Counted from the first letter of the stretch, positions 6,486-14,769 are shown. The stretch: 64,000 nt of DNA from Spirosoma sp. SC4-14 (GCF_037201965.1 NZ_CP147518.1:5759001-5823000); one strand, 5' to 3'. Numbers and translations are program-made. Notes: generated by a model from the sequence alone, not told the origin.

Positions 6486-6838
6486 TGTCGGCTGAAATAG
6501 CGTTCCATGCACCGAGTAAAACGCTCGAATGAATACGGCTCAGTCAGAAAATCGAGCGGATGTAGGTTCAGATGGCTGAACAGATGGTGTGGATAAGGCG
6601 AAGTAACCACTACAGCCGGATGTTGCCGCAAGGCATCCAGAAACGGCTCTGGTATAGAGGTGTCCAGCTCAGGTAGTCTTACAAAGACCAGCGCACACTC
6701 GTTGGACCGGATCACAGGCAACATTTCCTCCGTAAATGCACCCGACTGCCCAACAATTAGCCAGCCAATGCGCTGAAGGTAATAGGCGAGTTGACGTTTA
6801 CTCGCCATTGATGGGTTTAGGAGAAGGTAGATTGGCAA
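6479..6838 (-). CDS. Degenerate stand-alone receiver-like protein
   Basis: 119 aa with the alternating strand/helix pattern of a CheY receiver, ending in F-L-T-E-P-Y-S-F-E-R-F, the counterpart of the L-L-K-P-F-S-F-E-R-F end of LytTR-type receivers. Key residues are lost: the acidic pair after strand 1 is N-P (L-L-L-N-P-S), the phospho-acceptor Asp is Arg54 (V-F-V-R-L-P) and the conserved Lys is Glu100. There is no output domain. It therefore probably cannot be phosphorylated and may act by protein contact. The start is TTG at 6838, just after an in-frame TAA; ATG (Met11) is the only later alternative. It is cotranscribed with the 46-codon frame upstream under the LytTR-type promoter at 7050-7138. 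Confidence 0.7.
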   Translation of the reverse strand: MPIYLLLNPSMASKRQLAYYLQRIGWLIVGQSGAFTEEMLPVIRSNECALVFVRLPELDTSIPEPFLDALRQHPAVVVTSPYPHHLFSHLNLHPLDFLTEPYSFERFTRCMERYFSRHD

Positions 6839-6841
6839 TGC

Positions 6842-6982
6842 TTAAACTAATGTGTGGATTATTGAACTTGTTTTTCCGCTTTGTATATTATTAGAAAGTG
6901 TCGTAAGACAAATAATACGTTGTCTTTTAAAAACTAAGCGAGTAGGTGTGACAGTAGCAGTGGGTGAAGTTGACGTTTGCAT
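6842..6982 (-). CDS. Possible Ser/Thr-rich small peptide (46 aa)
   Basis: ATG at 6982, about 60 nt after the predicted transcription start of the strong LytTR-type promoter. The product begins M-Q-T-S-T-S-P-T-A-T-V-T-P-T and has about seventeen Ser/Thr in 46 residues, one Cys and a basic stretch K-R-Q-R. There is no Gly-Gly motif and no signal peptide. The stop codon is in the same frame as, and immediately before, the pseudo-receiver gene. The frame could therefore also be a degraded N-terminal extension of that gene, or a non-coding leader. Its position directly behind a regulated promoter in a dehydratase locus makes a precursor peptide plausible, but the family is unknown. Confidence 0.4.
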   Translation of the reverse strand: MQTSTSPTATVTPTRLVFKRQRIICLTTLSNNIQSGKTSSIIHTLV

Positions 6983-7049
6983 GACTGTAAATAGCTAAGA
7001 AGTATTTATTTTGATAATTAATGTATTATACATTGGCCCGTTGACGATT

Positions 7050-7138
7050 CAAAAGTAGTAGATGCATACAGGTTGCTTCAACTACTTTCGACACGTAAGG
7101 TGTCTTTTTCGACCAATAGCTTGATTGTTTCGACCAAT
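7050..7138 (-). promoter_or_regulatory. Promoter with three LytTR-type repeats (site B)
   Basis: Minus-strand -7 TACTTTTG (7050-7057), 21-bp spacer and -33 TTG (7079-7081). Upstream by 4 bp begin three direct repeats with exact 21-bp steps at 7086, 7107 and 7128. On the gene strand they read ACGTGTCGAAA, ATTGGTCGAAA and ATTGGTCGAAA. The phasing of two helical turns and the contact with the -33 element are what a LytTR activator would need. It drives the unit 6982-6479. Confidence 0.75.
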
Positions 7139-7144
7139 GCTTTG

Positions 7145-8269
7145 CTAAGGCAAATCCTCAACCTGAATTGTAAGAGTAACTTCATAGGTATGTTTAGTCG
7201 CTCTTGTAATCAATTCATACTTGTCTTTATACAATGTATCGAGCCGTCTGCGGACATTGCCAAGACCGATACCCCCTGACTTCTTGTTCGGCTCACTACT
7301 CAGTCGTTTTTCAGGAATACTATTTTCTACCTGAAATGTGAGCAGCCCCTCCGTTAAATTAGCGCTTACCTGTACATAGGCTGGTTCTGTGGCTCCCCTG
7401 ATTCCGTGCTTGAAGGCATTTTCCACAAATGTAATGAGCAGCAAAGGGGTAATCTGATAAATTGATGGATTACCACTCTGATCATAATCAATGACTACGT
7501 ATCGATCTGAAAGCCGATTGCGTTCGAGGTCAAGATAATTCTGGATGTAGGCCAATTCTTTATCAAGAGCTATTTTGGGCAAGTCCGTTTCATAAAGATT
7601 GTAGCGCATTAACTCCGATAAGCGAAGAATTAAATCAGCCGCTTTTTCATCGGTATCAAAAATGCGGGCATACACGCTATTAAGCGTATTGAATAGAAAA
7701 TGCGGGTTAACTTGAGATCTTAACAAGTCTAATTCGAGATTTAATTTGTCTTTTTCAAGTAATAATGTCTTTGTTTGAAGAAGAATAATATCCTTTATAG
7801 CCTTTGCTGTTAATCCCATAATGGCGAACGGGAAACTGTAAAAAAAACTCCAAAAAGAGGCCCATCCATTAGATATAAATCCTAATAAGCCAGCTTCATA
7901 GAGCCTTTGCCAGTCTCGGTCTAATCTTGTTCCATGGTTGAGATTGCTTAAAAATAGAAATAAAATATAGTTGTATTCATATATAAATATCTGCCAAGCC
8001 AAAAGCCATAGTAAAGTTGCAATCCACCTTAATTGATAAAGAGTTTTAGGGAAAATGTAATATGAGAAAACATAGTATATTACTATTGTTTGTATGAATA
8101 AATTAGCCGTGAGTAGATTTAAAATGCCTTCTCTGTCCGAATAGAAATTCTTGAAATAAATATATCGTATAAATAATAAAAATAATAGCCATGATCCAAT
8201 ACGTTTTACCCAATTACCAAGTTTTGATTTGGCCTTAAACCAGGCAATATTATTTTCCTGAGCTAACAT
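7145..8269 (-). CDS. LytS-type membrane sensor histidine kinase
   Basis: 374 aa. The N-terminal half (about 25-155) is a membrane sensor with four or five hydrophobic helices and no recognisable ligand domain. The linker helix at 155-180 leads into the His_kinase domain (PF06580), with L-R-S-Q-V-N-P-H-F-L-F-N-T-L-N around the phospho-acceptor His190. The ATPase part has the N-box F-V-E-N-A-F-K-H-G and G-G-I-G-L-G-N-V-R-R-R-L. It lies 29 nt downstream of the LytTR regulator gene in the same direction, its obvious partner. Membrane sensors of this type respond to peptides or envelope state; the signal here is unknown. Confidence 0.9.
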   Translation of the reverse strand: MLAQENNIAWFKAKSKLGNWVKRIGSWLLFLLFIRYIYFKNFYSDREGILNLLTANLFIQTIVIYYVFSYYIFPKTLYQLRWIATLLWLLAWQIFIYEYNYILFLFLSNLNHGTRLDRDWQRLYEAGLLGFISNGWASFWSFFYSFPFAIMGLTAKAIKDIILLQTKTLLLEKDKLNLELDLLRSQVNPHFLFNTLNSVYARIFDTDEKAADLILRLSELMRYNLYETDLPKIALDKELAYIQNYLDLERNRLSDRYVVIDYDQSGNPSIYQITPLLLITFVENAFKHGIRGATEPAYVQVSANLTEGLLTFQVENSIPEKRLSSEPNKKSGGIGLGNVRRRLDTLYKDKYELITRATKHTYEVTLTIQVEDLP

Positions 8270-8298
8270 GATCTATACGGTGAGGTAGCAGATAATAT

Positions 8299-9072
8299 CT
8301 ATATCATATTTTTCTTCAATTCTTCCATTACACGTTCCCGATACGTAACACCAATGGCTACTTTTTTACCGTCGAGGGTGGTAATTAGGTTTCCATCAAT
8401 TTCTTTGATGGCCTGTCGGCGAATCAGGTATGAACGGTTAATCCGCAAAAATTGCGAGGGGGGCAACATCTCTTCCAGCTTGCTCATGGTCATGTGGGTA
8501 ATGAGTACGCGGGAGGTTAGGTGTAGTTTGAGGTAATCTTTCATGCCCTCGGCAAACACAATGTCTTCCGGGGCTACCCGAATCAGCTTTTTGTCTTCTT
8601 TAATCAGGAAGTAGGGAATCTTTTCGCGCGGATCGACAGCCGGTTCGGTTTGGGAGCGAATCTGAGGTTTTGTTGGAACGGGGGCTTCAGGATCAATGGC
8701 AAAGCCCAGCCGTTTGGTGACCCGGTTAATGGCATCCAGAAACTTGTCGAAGCCAACGGGTTTGAGTAGATAATGCGTAACAGAATCGAAGTTATAGGTT
8801 TCGGCCGCAAACTGGGGAGATGCTGTTACCATAATCACGAGCGGATGGGGCAACGGCAACGATTTCAGGAATTCGACACCTGTCATATAAGGCATTTCGA
8901 CATCCAGAAATAAAATGTCGGGCCTGAGAGCCTGCACTTTTTCAAGCCCTTCAAATGGGTCGTAACTCTTCCCAAGAAAAGTCAGGTAGGGCACCCGACT
9001 AATGTATTTCGACATAATAACGTGAGCCGGAGACTCATCGTCGATTAAATAGCAAGTCAGTGATTCGCTCAT
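8299..9072 (-). CDS. LytTR family response regulator
   Basis: 257 aa. The receiver domain (about 5-120) is intact: acidic pair D11-D12, phospho-acceptor Asp57 in L-F-L-D-V-E-M-P, Thr83 and Lys104 in L-L-K-P. The LytTR DNA-binding domain occupies about 150-255 (F-L-I-K-E-D-K-K-L start, F-L-R-I-N-R-S-Y-L-I near the middle). Such regulators bind pairs of direct repeats about two helical turns apart. Exactly such repeats are found at 128-160, 7086-7138 and 9113-9144, the last in this gene's own upstream region. It is first in an operon with the kinase. That it controls the peptide island is inferred from these sites. Confidence 0.93.
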   Translation of the reverse strand: MSESLTCYLIDDESPAHVIMSKYISRVPYLTFLGKSYDPFEGLEKVQALRPDILFLDVEMPYMTGVEFLKSLPLPHPLVIMVTASPQFAAETYNFDSVTHYLLKPVGFDKFLDAINRVTKRLGFAIDPEAPVPTKPQIRSQTEPAVDPREKIPYFLIKEDKKLIRVAPEDIVFAEGMKDYLKLHLTSRVLITHMTMSKLEEMLPPSQFLRINRSYLIRRQAIKEIDGNLITTLDGKKVAIGVTYRERVMEELKKNMI

Positions 9073-9112
9073 AATAGTGGCAATATATTCGATTTAGCCT
9101 TTCTAGTCACTC

Positions 9113-9179
9113 ATTTGTCGAACAGAGAAGACTATTGGTCGAAATATATTTTACATTTTTCTCTGGTTTCATTGCTTTG
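9113..9179 (+). promoter_or_regulatory. LytTR-type repeats and plus-strand promoter (site C)
   Basis: Two direct repeats ATTTGTCGAAC (9113-9123) and ATTGGTCGAAA (9134-9144), 21 bp apart. Four bp later comes a weak -33 (TTT, 9149-9151), then a 20-bp spacer and -7 TTGCTTTG (9172-9179). The orientation relative to the downstream XRE gene (9216) is the same as at sites A and B. The repeats also lie about 40-70 bp upstream of the divergent response-regulator gene, so they could serve autoregulation too. Confidence 0.65.
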
Positions 9180-9215
9180 TAGCCATCAATCACACAAACC
9201 ATTCCAGTAAATAAG

Positions 9216-9452
9216 ATGAACCCTATTGCCACTAAAATTCGGAAACTACGGGAGATTCATGGCTACCCACAAGAGTACGTTGCTTTTCAATTAGGGGTTA
9301 GTCAGGCTGCTTACAGCAAAAAAGAAACGGGTCGGACCGAGCTAACATTAACTGTTCTTCAACAAGTATCGTCATTGTATAATATCAGCCTAAACGATCT
9401 TCTGAGCCTGACCTTACAGGATCTGATGATTACTGCCATAAGCCGACAATAA
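9216..9452 (+). CDS. XRE-family helix-turn-helix regulator
   Basis: 78 aa. A single HTH_3 (Cro/CI-like) domain occupies residues 5-62 (I-R-K-L-R-E-I-H-G-Y-P-Q-E-Y-V-A start; Q-A-A-Y-S-K-K-E-T-G-R recognition helix), with a short hydrophobic tail. There is no sensor or peptidase domain. ATG at 9216 follows the promoter of site C at about 30 nt from the predicted transcript start. It is divergent from the LytTR two-component operon and probably belongs to its regulon, so it may be a secondary regulator of the island. Its targets are unknown. Confidence 0.85.
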   Translation: MNPIATKIRKLREIHGYPQEYVAFQLGVSQAAYSKKETGRTELTLTVLQQVSSLYNISLNDLLSLTLQDLMITAISRQ

Positions 9453-9471
9453 ACGAATACTCCCTAAACAA

Positions 9472-9526
9472 AGTCTGGTCACCCAGGAAAAGCAGCAGAA
9501 GCCATGCCTTCCTGAGTGACCAGACT
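9472..9526. terminator. Bidirectional terminator hairpin
   Basis: Stem AGTCTGGTCAC (9472-9482) / GTGACCAGACT (9516-9526), extended inside by CAGGAA / TTCCTG. It lies between two convergent genes (stops at 9452 and 9558). Confidence 0.6.
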
Positions 9527-9557
9527 AGTAGTTGAATACAATAGAAAACGGCTCGTA

Positions 9558-10259
9558 TTACTTATTCTCCTGTATCGTTTTGACGAGCATATTTTCTTCC
9601 ATATAGCCGATACCGCGCCAACGAGTTTTACCATCTTTCATGAGCAACAGTGTTGGAATTTCGTCGACGCCCAGTTGCTGCGCCAATTGCCGGTTCTGGT
9701 CATAGTCGATAGTCACAACGGTCACCTGATCGGCCATGGTTGTTTTCAGTTTTTTGACGGTAGGCAACATCTTAATACAGGGCGCACACCAGGGCGCAAA
9801 AAAATCGACCAGCACCAATTTACCGGAAGAGGTCATTCGCTTAAAGTCGTCCATTGTCAGGGCCCCCTTTGGTGCTTCTGCCGCACTATCGATGGGTTTA
9901 TTGGCAGATGTCCATTTGGCAAAACCGCCCTGCATATCATACACCTCCTTAAAACCGGCATTGGCCAGAATGCCAGCGGCTTTAGCACTGCGGCTCCCGG
10001 CCAGGCAATAAACCAAAACGGGTTTCGACGGATCGAGTTTGGCAAGCTGCTGCGTAAACGAGGCATCCCGAACATCAATATTCTGTGCATTGTGTAGATG
10101 CCCATTCGCATATTCGCCCGGTGTCCGCACATCGAGCAGTTGTATAGCTGGCATGGCTTTCAATAACGAATCACTCCGGTCGGTAGTGAGCAGAACCGGC
10201 GACTGAGCCATAGCCAAAATATGCCAACAAATTAAAAAAGCACTCAGAACCTGTCTCAT
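9558..10259 (-). CDS. Secreted rhodanese-thioredoxin fusion protein
   Basis: 233 aa from ATG 10259 (an upstream non-ATG start is less likely). A signal peptide spans residues 1-19 (cut after A-M-A). A rhodanese domain (about 25-120) carries catalytic Cys85 in V-Y-C-L-A-G-S-R-S. A thioredoxin domain (about 130-230) has the redox motif W-C-A-P-C (Cys158, Cys161) and cis-Pro in E-I-P-T-L. It probably acts in the periplasm in thiol/sulfane-sulfur redox chemistry. The fusion of both domains is common in Bacteroidota. The gene stands alone, convergent with the XRE gene. Confidence 0.9.
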   Translation of the reverse strand: MRQVLSAFLICWHILAMAQSPVLLTTDRSDSLLKAMPAIQLLDVRTPGEYANGHLHNAQNIDVRDASFTQQLAKLDPSKPVLVYCLAGSRSAKAAGILANAGFKEVYDMQGGFAKWTSANKPIDSAAEAPKGALTMDDFKRMTSSGKLVLVDFFAPWCAPCIKMLPTVKKLKTTMADQVTVVTIDYDQNRQLAQQLGVDEIPTLLLMKDGKTRWRGIGYMEENMLVKTIQENK

Positions 10260-10360
10260 AGCTATCCCTGAATTTCTAACCAAAACTACAGATTATTACT
10301 ACGCAATCGACTGCTTACGGCGAGTTTTTGCGGAATGGCTAAACTGAAAACATCAATAAT

Positions 10361-10407
10361 GAGTTTGACGTATGAAGCAGAAAGCTCCTGCTTCATACGT
10401 CAAACTC
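10361..10407. repeat. 20-bp perfect inverted repeat in a divergent promoter region
   Basis: Arms GAGTTTGACGTATGAAGCAG (10361-10380) and its exact complement (10388-10407) with a 7-nt loop. It lies between the divergent genes starting at 10259 and 10438, about 30 nt before the glycosylase start. A terminator is not expected here. It could be an operator, an RNA hairpin in the 5' leader, or a REP-like unit. Confidence 0.6.
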
Positions 10408-10437
10408 TATTGATTAGCGACTTAATTAAGAATTACA

Positions 10438-11073
10438 TTGACGAAGCTATCTGCCAGTTTCTATCAATCGCACGACACCCTTACGCTGGCCCAATTGCTA
10501 CTGGGCTGTGAGCTTGTTCATACAACCGCAGAAGGAACAACGGCCGGAATCATTGTTGAAACTGAAGGCTACCTCACCGATGACCCCGCCTGCCATGCCT
10601 ACCGTCGGCAAACGGTTCGCAATGCGGCCATGTTTGGACCAGCCGGAACGTTATATGTATATCAGATTTATAACCATTACAACTGTATCAATGTAGTGAC
10701 CGGCCCCGAGGGTGTGGGCGAAGCCATACTCATTCGGGCGCTCGAACCAACCGAAGGGCTCGACCTGATGGCCCTCCGCCGGAACGAAGCGTTCCGGACC
10801 GGTTTTGCCCGGTATCGCCATAACACCATTGATGCCGAAACGGCCCACGGACAGCAGAATCTGTGCAATGGCCCGGGCAAACTTACCATTGCAATGGGGA
10901 TCGACCGGAAACAACACAACGGCGCGTCGCTCACCACCAGCGAATTAGTTATCAGAGGCCCGGTTTTGCATGATTTCGATATGGTTACAACCACCCGTAT
11001 CGGTATCTCGCACGGAGCCGACTTACCCTACCGATATTACATTCAGGGAAACAGGTATGTAAGCAGGAAATAA
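10438..11073 (+). CDS. mpg: DNA-3-methyladenine glycosylase (AAG/Mpg family)
   Basis: 211 aa, the usual length of bacterial AAG-fold glycosylases (about 200). It removes alkylated and deaminated purines by hydrolysing the N-glycosidic bond in base excision repair. Family motifs: I-I-V-E-T-E-G-Y with the catalytic Glu, D-D-P-A-C-H-A-Y, R-N-A-A-M-F-G-P-A-G-T-L-Y-V-Y, and C-N-G-P-G-K-L near 150. The start is TTG at 10438, with no ATG before the conserved region. It runs convergently into the signal peptidase gene with only 6 bp between stops. Confidence 0.92.
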   Translation: MTKLSASFYQSHDTLTLAQLLLGCELVHTTAEGTTAGIIVETEGYLTDDPACHAYRRQTVRNAAMFGPAGTLYVYQIYNHYNCINVVTGPEGVGEAILIRALEPTEGLDLMALRRNEAFRTGFARYRHNTIDAETAHGQQNLCNGPGKLTIAMGIDRKQHNGASLTTSELVIRGPVLHDFDMVTTTRIGISHGADLPYRYYIQGNRYVSRK

Positions 11074-11079
11074 GCCTGC

Positions 11080-12249
11080 TTATTCAATGATCTTGAATAT
11101 ACGGTTCCAGCGAATCTTTTGCCAGAACGACGCGGGATTCGCATCGATCGACATCCAGACCAGCACCGCTTTTCCAACAATGTGATCTTCGGGCACAAAA
11201 CCCCAGAAACGCGAGTCTTCTGAATTGTGCCGGTTATCACCCATCATAAAATAATAGTCTTGCTTAAACGTATAGGAGCTAATAGGCTGTCCGGCCATTT
11301 TAACCGTCTCAGGAGTAAGTTCTACGTTTTCGTTCCCTTCGTAACGGTCAATGATCATTCCATACAGCGCAATGGTTTGCTTGTTGATCGGAATGGTCAT
11401 TCCCTTTTTAGGTACCACCAATGGACCGTAATTATCCCGATTCCACGGATAAGCGGAGCCGCCATAAATGCCGGGCATCAGCTCGCCTGGTTGATCTTTC
11501 ATCCGTTCGATGCCTTTTACCCAGTCGAACGTCTTGAATTTGGCAATTATATCGGCTGTTGTATTAACGCTATACCCAACCAGTGCCGACGTTTTGGTGG
11601 AGTCGTTATATTGTTCGAGCGGTTGCCAGTTGATGAATGGCCCTTCCGGCGACTTAAAATCATTGACTATATCTAACTTCCGGAAAAACCGCTCATCGAG
11701 CACTTCGGTGGTTCGGACAAAATAATTGGTTTCGGCTCCGGGCGGTACAGGCATCGGTTTACCGTTCACCAATACCTGCTGCTGACGCACTTCGATTTTA
11801 TCGCCGGGAATGCCAATGCAGCGTTTTATGAAATTCGTCCGCAAATCGACCGGATAATCGGGTTCTCCTGCCTTAGGTGGCGGGTAGTTAAAAACCACCA
11901 CATCGCCATTTTTGACGTGCGTAAAACCGGGCAACCGAAACGCCGGTAGCTGAATGGCAGTACTATAGGATGGAATATTGGTGCCCCAGATTTTCTGATG
12001 CGTCAGCGGAACCTGCAACGGTGTTCGGGGTGTACGAGTACCGTAGTGTAGCTTACTCACAAACAGGAAATCGCCTACCATGAGGCTGTTCTCCATGGAA
12101 GGCGTTGGAATCATAAACGGCTCCATAAACAGCCACCGAATCAGCGTAGCAGCCACTACCGCAAAGAGTATCGAATCGAACCATTCCCGAACGAATGATT
12201 TTTTAGGTTTTGCAGGTTTACTGGCAGGTTTTGTCTGGATTTCGGGCAT
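11080..12249 (-). CDS. lepB: Signal peptidase I
   Basis: 389 aa, family S26. It cleaves signal peptides from exported proteins at the outer face of the inner membrane. One N-terminal membrane helix (about 24-45) is followed by the Ser box P-T-P-S-M-E-N-S-L with nucleophile Ser51. The Lys general base is Lys142 in [11 protein letters not shown]. The C-terminal box [17 protein letters not shown] is present. The insertion between the Lys box and the last box makes it longer than proteobacterial LepB, as usual in Bacteroidota. ATG at 12249. Confidence 0.95.
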   Translation of the reverse strand: MPEIQTKPASKPAKPKKSFVREWFDSILFAVVAATLIRWLFMEPFMIPTPSMENSLMVGDFLFVSKLHYGTRTPRTPLQVPLTHQKIWGTNIPSYSTAIQLPAFRLPGFTHVKNGDVVVFNYPPPKAGEPDYPVDLRTNFIKRCIGIPGDKIEVRQQQVLVNGKPMPVPPGAETNYFVRTTEVLDERFFRKLDIVNDFKSPEGPFINWQPLEQYNDSTKTSALVGYSVNTTADIIAKFKTFDWVKGIERMKDQPGELMPGIYGGSAYPWNRDNYGPLVVPKKGMTIPINKQTIALYGMIIDRYEGNENVELTPETVKMAGQPISSYTFKQDYYFMMGDNRHNSEDSRFWGFVPEDHIVGKAVLVWMSIDANPASFWQKIRWNRIFKIIE

Positions 12250-12455
12250 AACGAATCAGTATGGATTCATCGGAACGATTCATTCACCGTCCCATTTCCA
12301 TAAGTCTGCCGAAAGTAAGCGCCGGCCGTGAAGAACGGAATATATTTTACACTGATGGTCATTCGGCATTGGTTACTGGTAATGAGTCTCTTTCCAACAA
12401 AAATAACATAAGCAGCTAATTACCAACCATAAACCGATAGCCGTAAACTGGCAAA

Positions 12456-14012
12456 CTATTCCTCCAGTACCCGAACCAGATCCTCAATTGACCGAATACC
12501 GAGCCGATGAGCTTGCTCCCGGCGCATCATCAGGCAATAGCTGTTATTGAAGCCCAGCGGCCGAAGCCAGTTAAGCTGATAGTTCGTCTGAAACTGCTGT
12601 TTCACAAACCGATAGACCGAATCCGGCTGCATGGATAGCGTTTGAAGCATTTGAGCCGACGGCTGCAAAATGACGAGTAGCCCTGTTCCCGTATATTCGG
12701 GGTAAAAGTCGATAGCGCCGGTTCGCAACGCATCGAAGCAAATTTGCGTGCCGCCCAGACCGGTGCGTGTCGCCACGCGCAGGTGGGTATGCCCTTCGAT
12801 CAGTTGCCGATACACTTCGGCCAGGATGTATTGCTCCGTGAACACCTTCGACCCCATTACAATGGTTCCATTTCGTTCGCCCGCTGCCGGAACTTTGTAT
12901 AGTCCAGCCTGTTGCAGAAATTGCCGGGCAACGACTTCCGGTGCTTTTTTTTCATAATCGACCCGATAATTCAGCGCTGTCATGACCGAATCGGTCAGTT
13001 TTCCGGCCAGCAGGTCAAACACCGAAGCCAGCGCTGGATAACGATTCAGCGTTGGCTGACGAACAACCGGTGCGGCCGCATAGGGTGGAAACGCATGACG
13101 ATTATCGTTGAGCACCAGCAAATCGTAGGCTTTAATCCGGCCATCGGTCGAATAGCCACTGATGATATCTACCTGGTTGCGATGAATGGCTTCATACATC
13201 AGATTCTGATCGATCAGGCGGGGGCGCAGATGAAGACCGTAGGTTTTCGTTAAACCCGGATAGCCGTCGGCCCGTCCGTAGAATTCATGCGCAAATCCGG
13301 CAACCAGTTTATCTTCCCGACCCGGAATCAGATAAAAAGCCGACAGAAACGGAGCCAGGGTCAGAAACGCCAGGGCTCCAATCCGTAACCGCTTACCCGA
13401 CAGCCGCTGTAGACGAGCCAGCAGCCCATCGAAGCCTATGGCCAGCAATGCCGCCGGAATTGCTCCGGCCAGCATCATATTGACATTACTGAGCGCAATA
13501 CCACTGAAAATAAACTCGCCTAGTCCACCCGCTGCCACGTAAGCCGCCAGCGTAGCCACACCTACATTGATAACTGTAGCGGTGCGAATTCCCGCAAAAA
13601 TAACGGGAAGCGCCAGGGGCAGTTCTACTTTCGTCAGGATTTGCCCATCGGTCATCCCAATCCCCATTGCGGCTTCTTTCACCGACGGACTAACTTCCAC
13701 GATGCCGACATAGGTGTTACGGATAATCGGCAGCAAGGCATATAGAAATAACGCAACCAGTGCCGGTCCTGCCCCAATGCCGAGTAACGGAATCAGAAAG
13801 CCCAGTAATGCTACACTAGGTATGGTTTGCAAAACACCGGCTACGCCCAGTACGCTACCCGCCAGCCGAGGGTGCCGTGCAATTCCGATTCCCAGCGGAA
13901 CGCCGATGATCAGTGCCACCAGCAACGACACAAACGTAAGTCCGATGTGGGTCAGAATTTGTTCCAGTAGTTTATCGGCATGGTCGCGAACAAACGTAAA
14001 AAAATCGGTCAT
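12456..14012 (-). CDS. Osmoprotectant ABC transporter: fused permease and substrate-binding protein
   Basis: 518 aa. Residues 1-210 are a BPD_transp_1 permease with five or six membrane helices and the EAA loop (K-E-A-A-M-G-I-G-M-T-D). After a seventh helix (about 213-235), residues 240-515 form an OpuAC-type glycine betaine/choline binding domain. Part of this domain contains G-S-K-V-F-T-E-Q-Y-I-L-A-E-V. The binding part appears circularly ordered, the strong OpuAC N-terminal motif being found near residue 380. The protein works with the ATPase directly upstream (42 nt gap) to import compatible solutes. Confidence 0.88.
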   Translation of the reverse strand: MTDFFTFVRDHADKLLEQILTHIGLTFVSLLVALIIGVPLGIGIARHPRLAGSVLGVAGVLQTIPSVALLGFLIPLLGIGAGPALVALFLYALLPIIRNTYVGIVEVSPSVKEAAMGIGMTDGQILTKVELPLALPVIFAGIRTATVINVGVATLAAYVAAGGLGEFIFSGIALSNVNMMLAGAIPAALLAIGFDGLLARLQRLSGKRLRIGALAFLTLAPFLSAFYLIPGREDKLVAGFAHEFYGRADGYPGLTKTYGLHLRPRLIDQNLMYEAIHRNQVDIISGYSTDGRIKAYDLLVLNDNRHAFPPYAAAPVVRQPTLNRYPALASVFDLLAGKLTDSVMTALNYRVDYEKKAPEVVARQFLQQAGLYKVPAAGERNGTIVMGSKVFTEQYILAEVYRQLIEGHTHLRVATRTGLGGTQICFDALRTGAIDFYPEYTGTGLLVILQPSAQMLQTLSMQPDSVYRFVKQQFQTNYQLNWLRPLGFNNSYCLMMRREQAHRLGIRSIEDLVRVLEE

Positions 14013-14053
14013 TAGTCAGGGAGTAGCGCGGTTAGGTCAGGTTTTCGTCTGCG

Positions 14054-14767
14054 TTAAATCTCCATAAAATCTTTCACAAAGGCATTGATGGGATGGTGCG
14101 TCAGCTCAGACGGGGAGCCGGTTTGAACAATACGACCATTGTTCATAAGCACAATGCGGTCGGCGAGTTCAACGGCTTCGTTCACATCATGCGTTACCAG
14201 CACAACGGTTGTTTCTTTCAGTTCATTTAATCCAAACAACTCGCGCCTGACGTGCTTGCGCGTAAATGGGTCCAGGGCTCCAAAAGGTTCGTCCATCAAC
14301 ACAACCGGCGGCTGTGCGGCCAGCGCCCGCGCTACGCCTACCCGCTGTCGTTGTCCACCGCTCAGTTCAGACGGATAACGGCTTAACAGCGTTTTGGGTA
14401 ATTGAAGTTTATCGATTAGTTCGTAGGTACGTTGTTCGATCTGGCTGGTTTGCCAGCCCAGCAGTTTCGGAACGGATGCAATGGCTTCCGCTACGGTATA
14501 ATGGGGAAACAACCCGCCATCCTGAATAACATAGCCAATGCGTCGGCGAAGCTCCGGGGCCGATTGCTGCTGTATGTCGATACCATCAACGCGAATTGAA
14601 CCCGATGTAGGTTCAATCAGCCGGTTGATCATTTTCAGGGTCGTGGTTTTACCGCTTCCGCTAGTACCCAGCAGCACCAGCGTTTCGCCCCGGCCAACAG
14701 TGAGCGATACGCCATCAACGGCCGTGTGCGAGGCAAATGTTTTGGTCAGATTTCGAACATCAATCAT
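14054..14767 (-). CDS. Osmoprotectant ABC transporter ATP-binding protein
   Basis: 237 aa, one ABC ATPase domain. Walker A is G-T-S-G-S-G-K-T-T, the signature is L-S-G-G-Q-R-Q-R-V-G-V-A-R-A-L, Walker B is V-V-L-M-D-E-P-F-G-A-L-D and the switch is T-H-D. It resembles the ProV/OpuBA group, but the CBS-domain tail found in OpuAA is absent. It energises the permease-binding protein fusion encoded next (12456-14012). Its start is 2 nt after the stop of the DUF427 gene, indicating an operon of three genes. Confidence 0.9.
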   Translation of the reverse strand: MIDVRNLTKTFASHTAVDGVSLTVGRGETLVLLGTSGSGKTTTLKMINRLIEPTSGSIRVDGIDIQQQSAPELRRRIGYVIQDGGLFPHYTVAEAIASVPKLLGWQTSQIEQRTYELIDKLQLPKTLLSRYPSELSGGQRQRVGVARALAAQPPVVLMDEPFGALDPFTRKHVRRELFGLNELKETTVVLVTHDVNEAVELADRIVLMNNGRIVQTGSPSELTHHPINAFVKDFMEI

Positions 14768-14769
14768 CC

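Noticed and set aside
9516-10097. Long plus-strand frame opposite the rhodanese-thioredoxin gene
   Set aside because: It is antisense to a clear conserved gene, and its product looks like a random translation of it.
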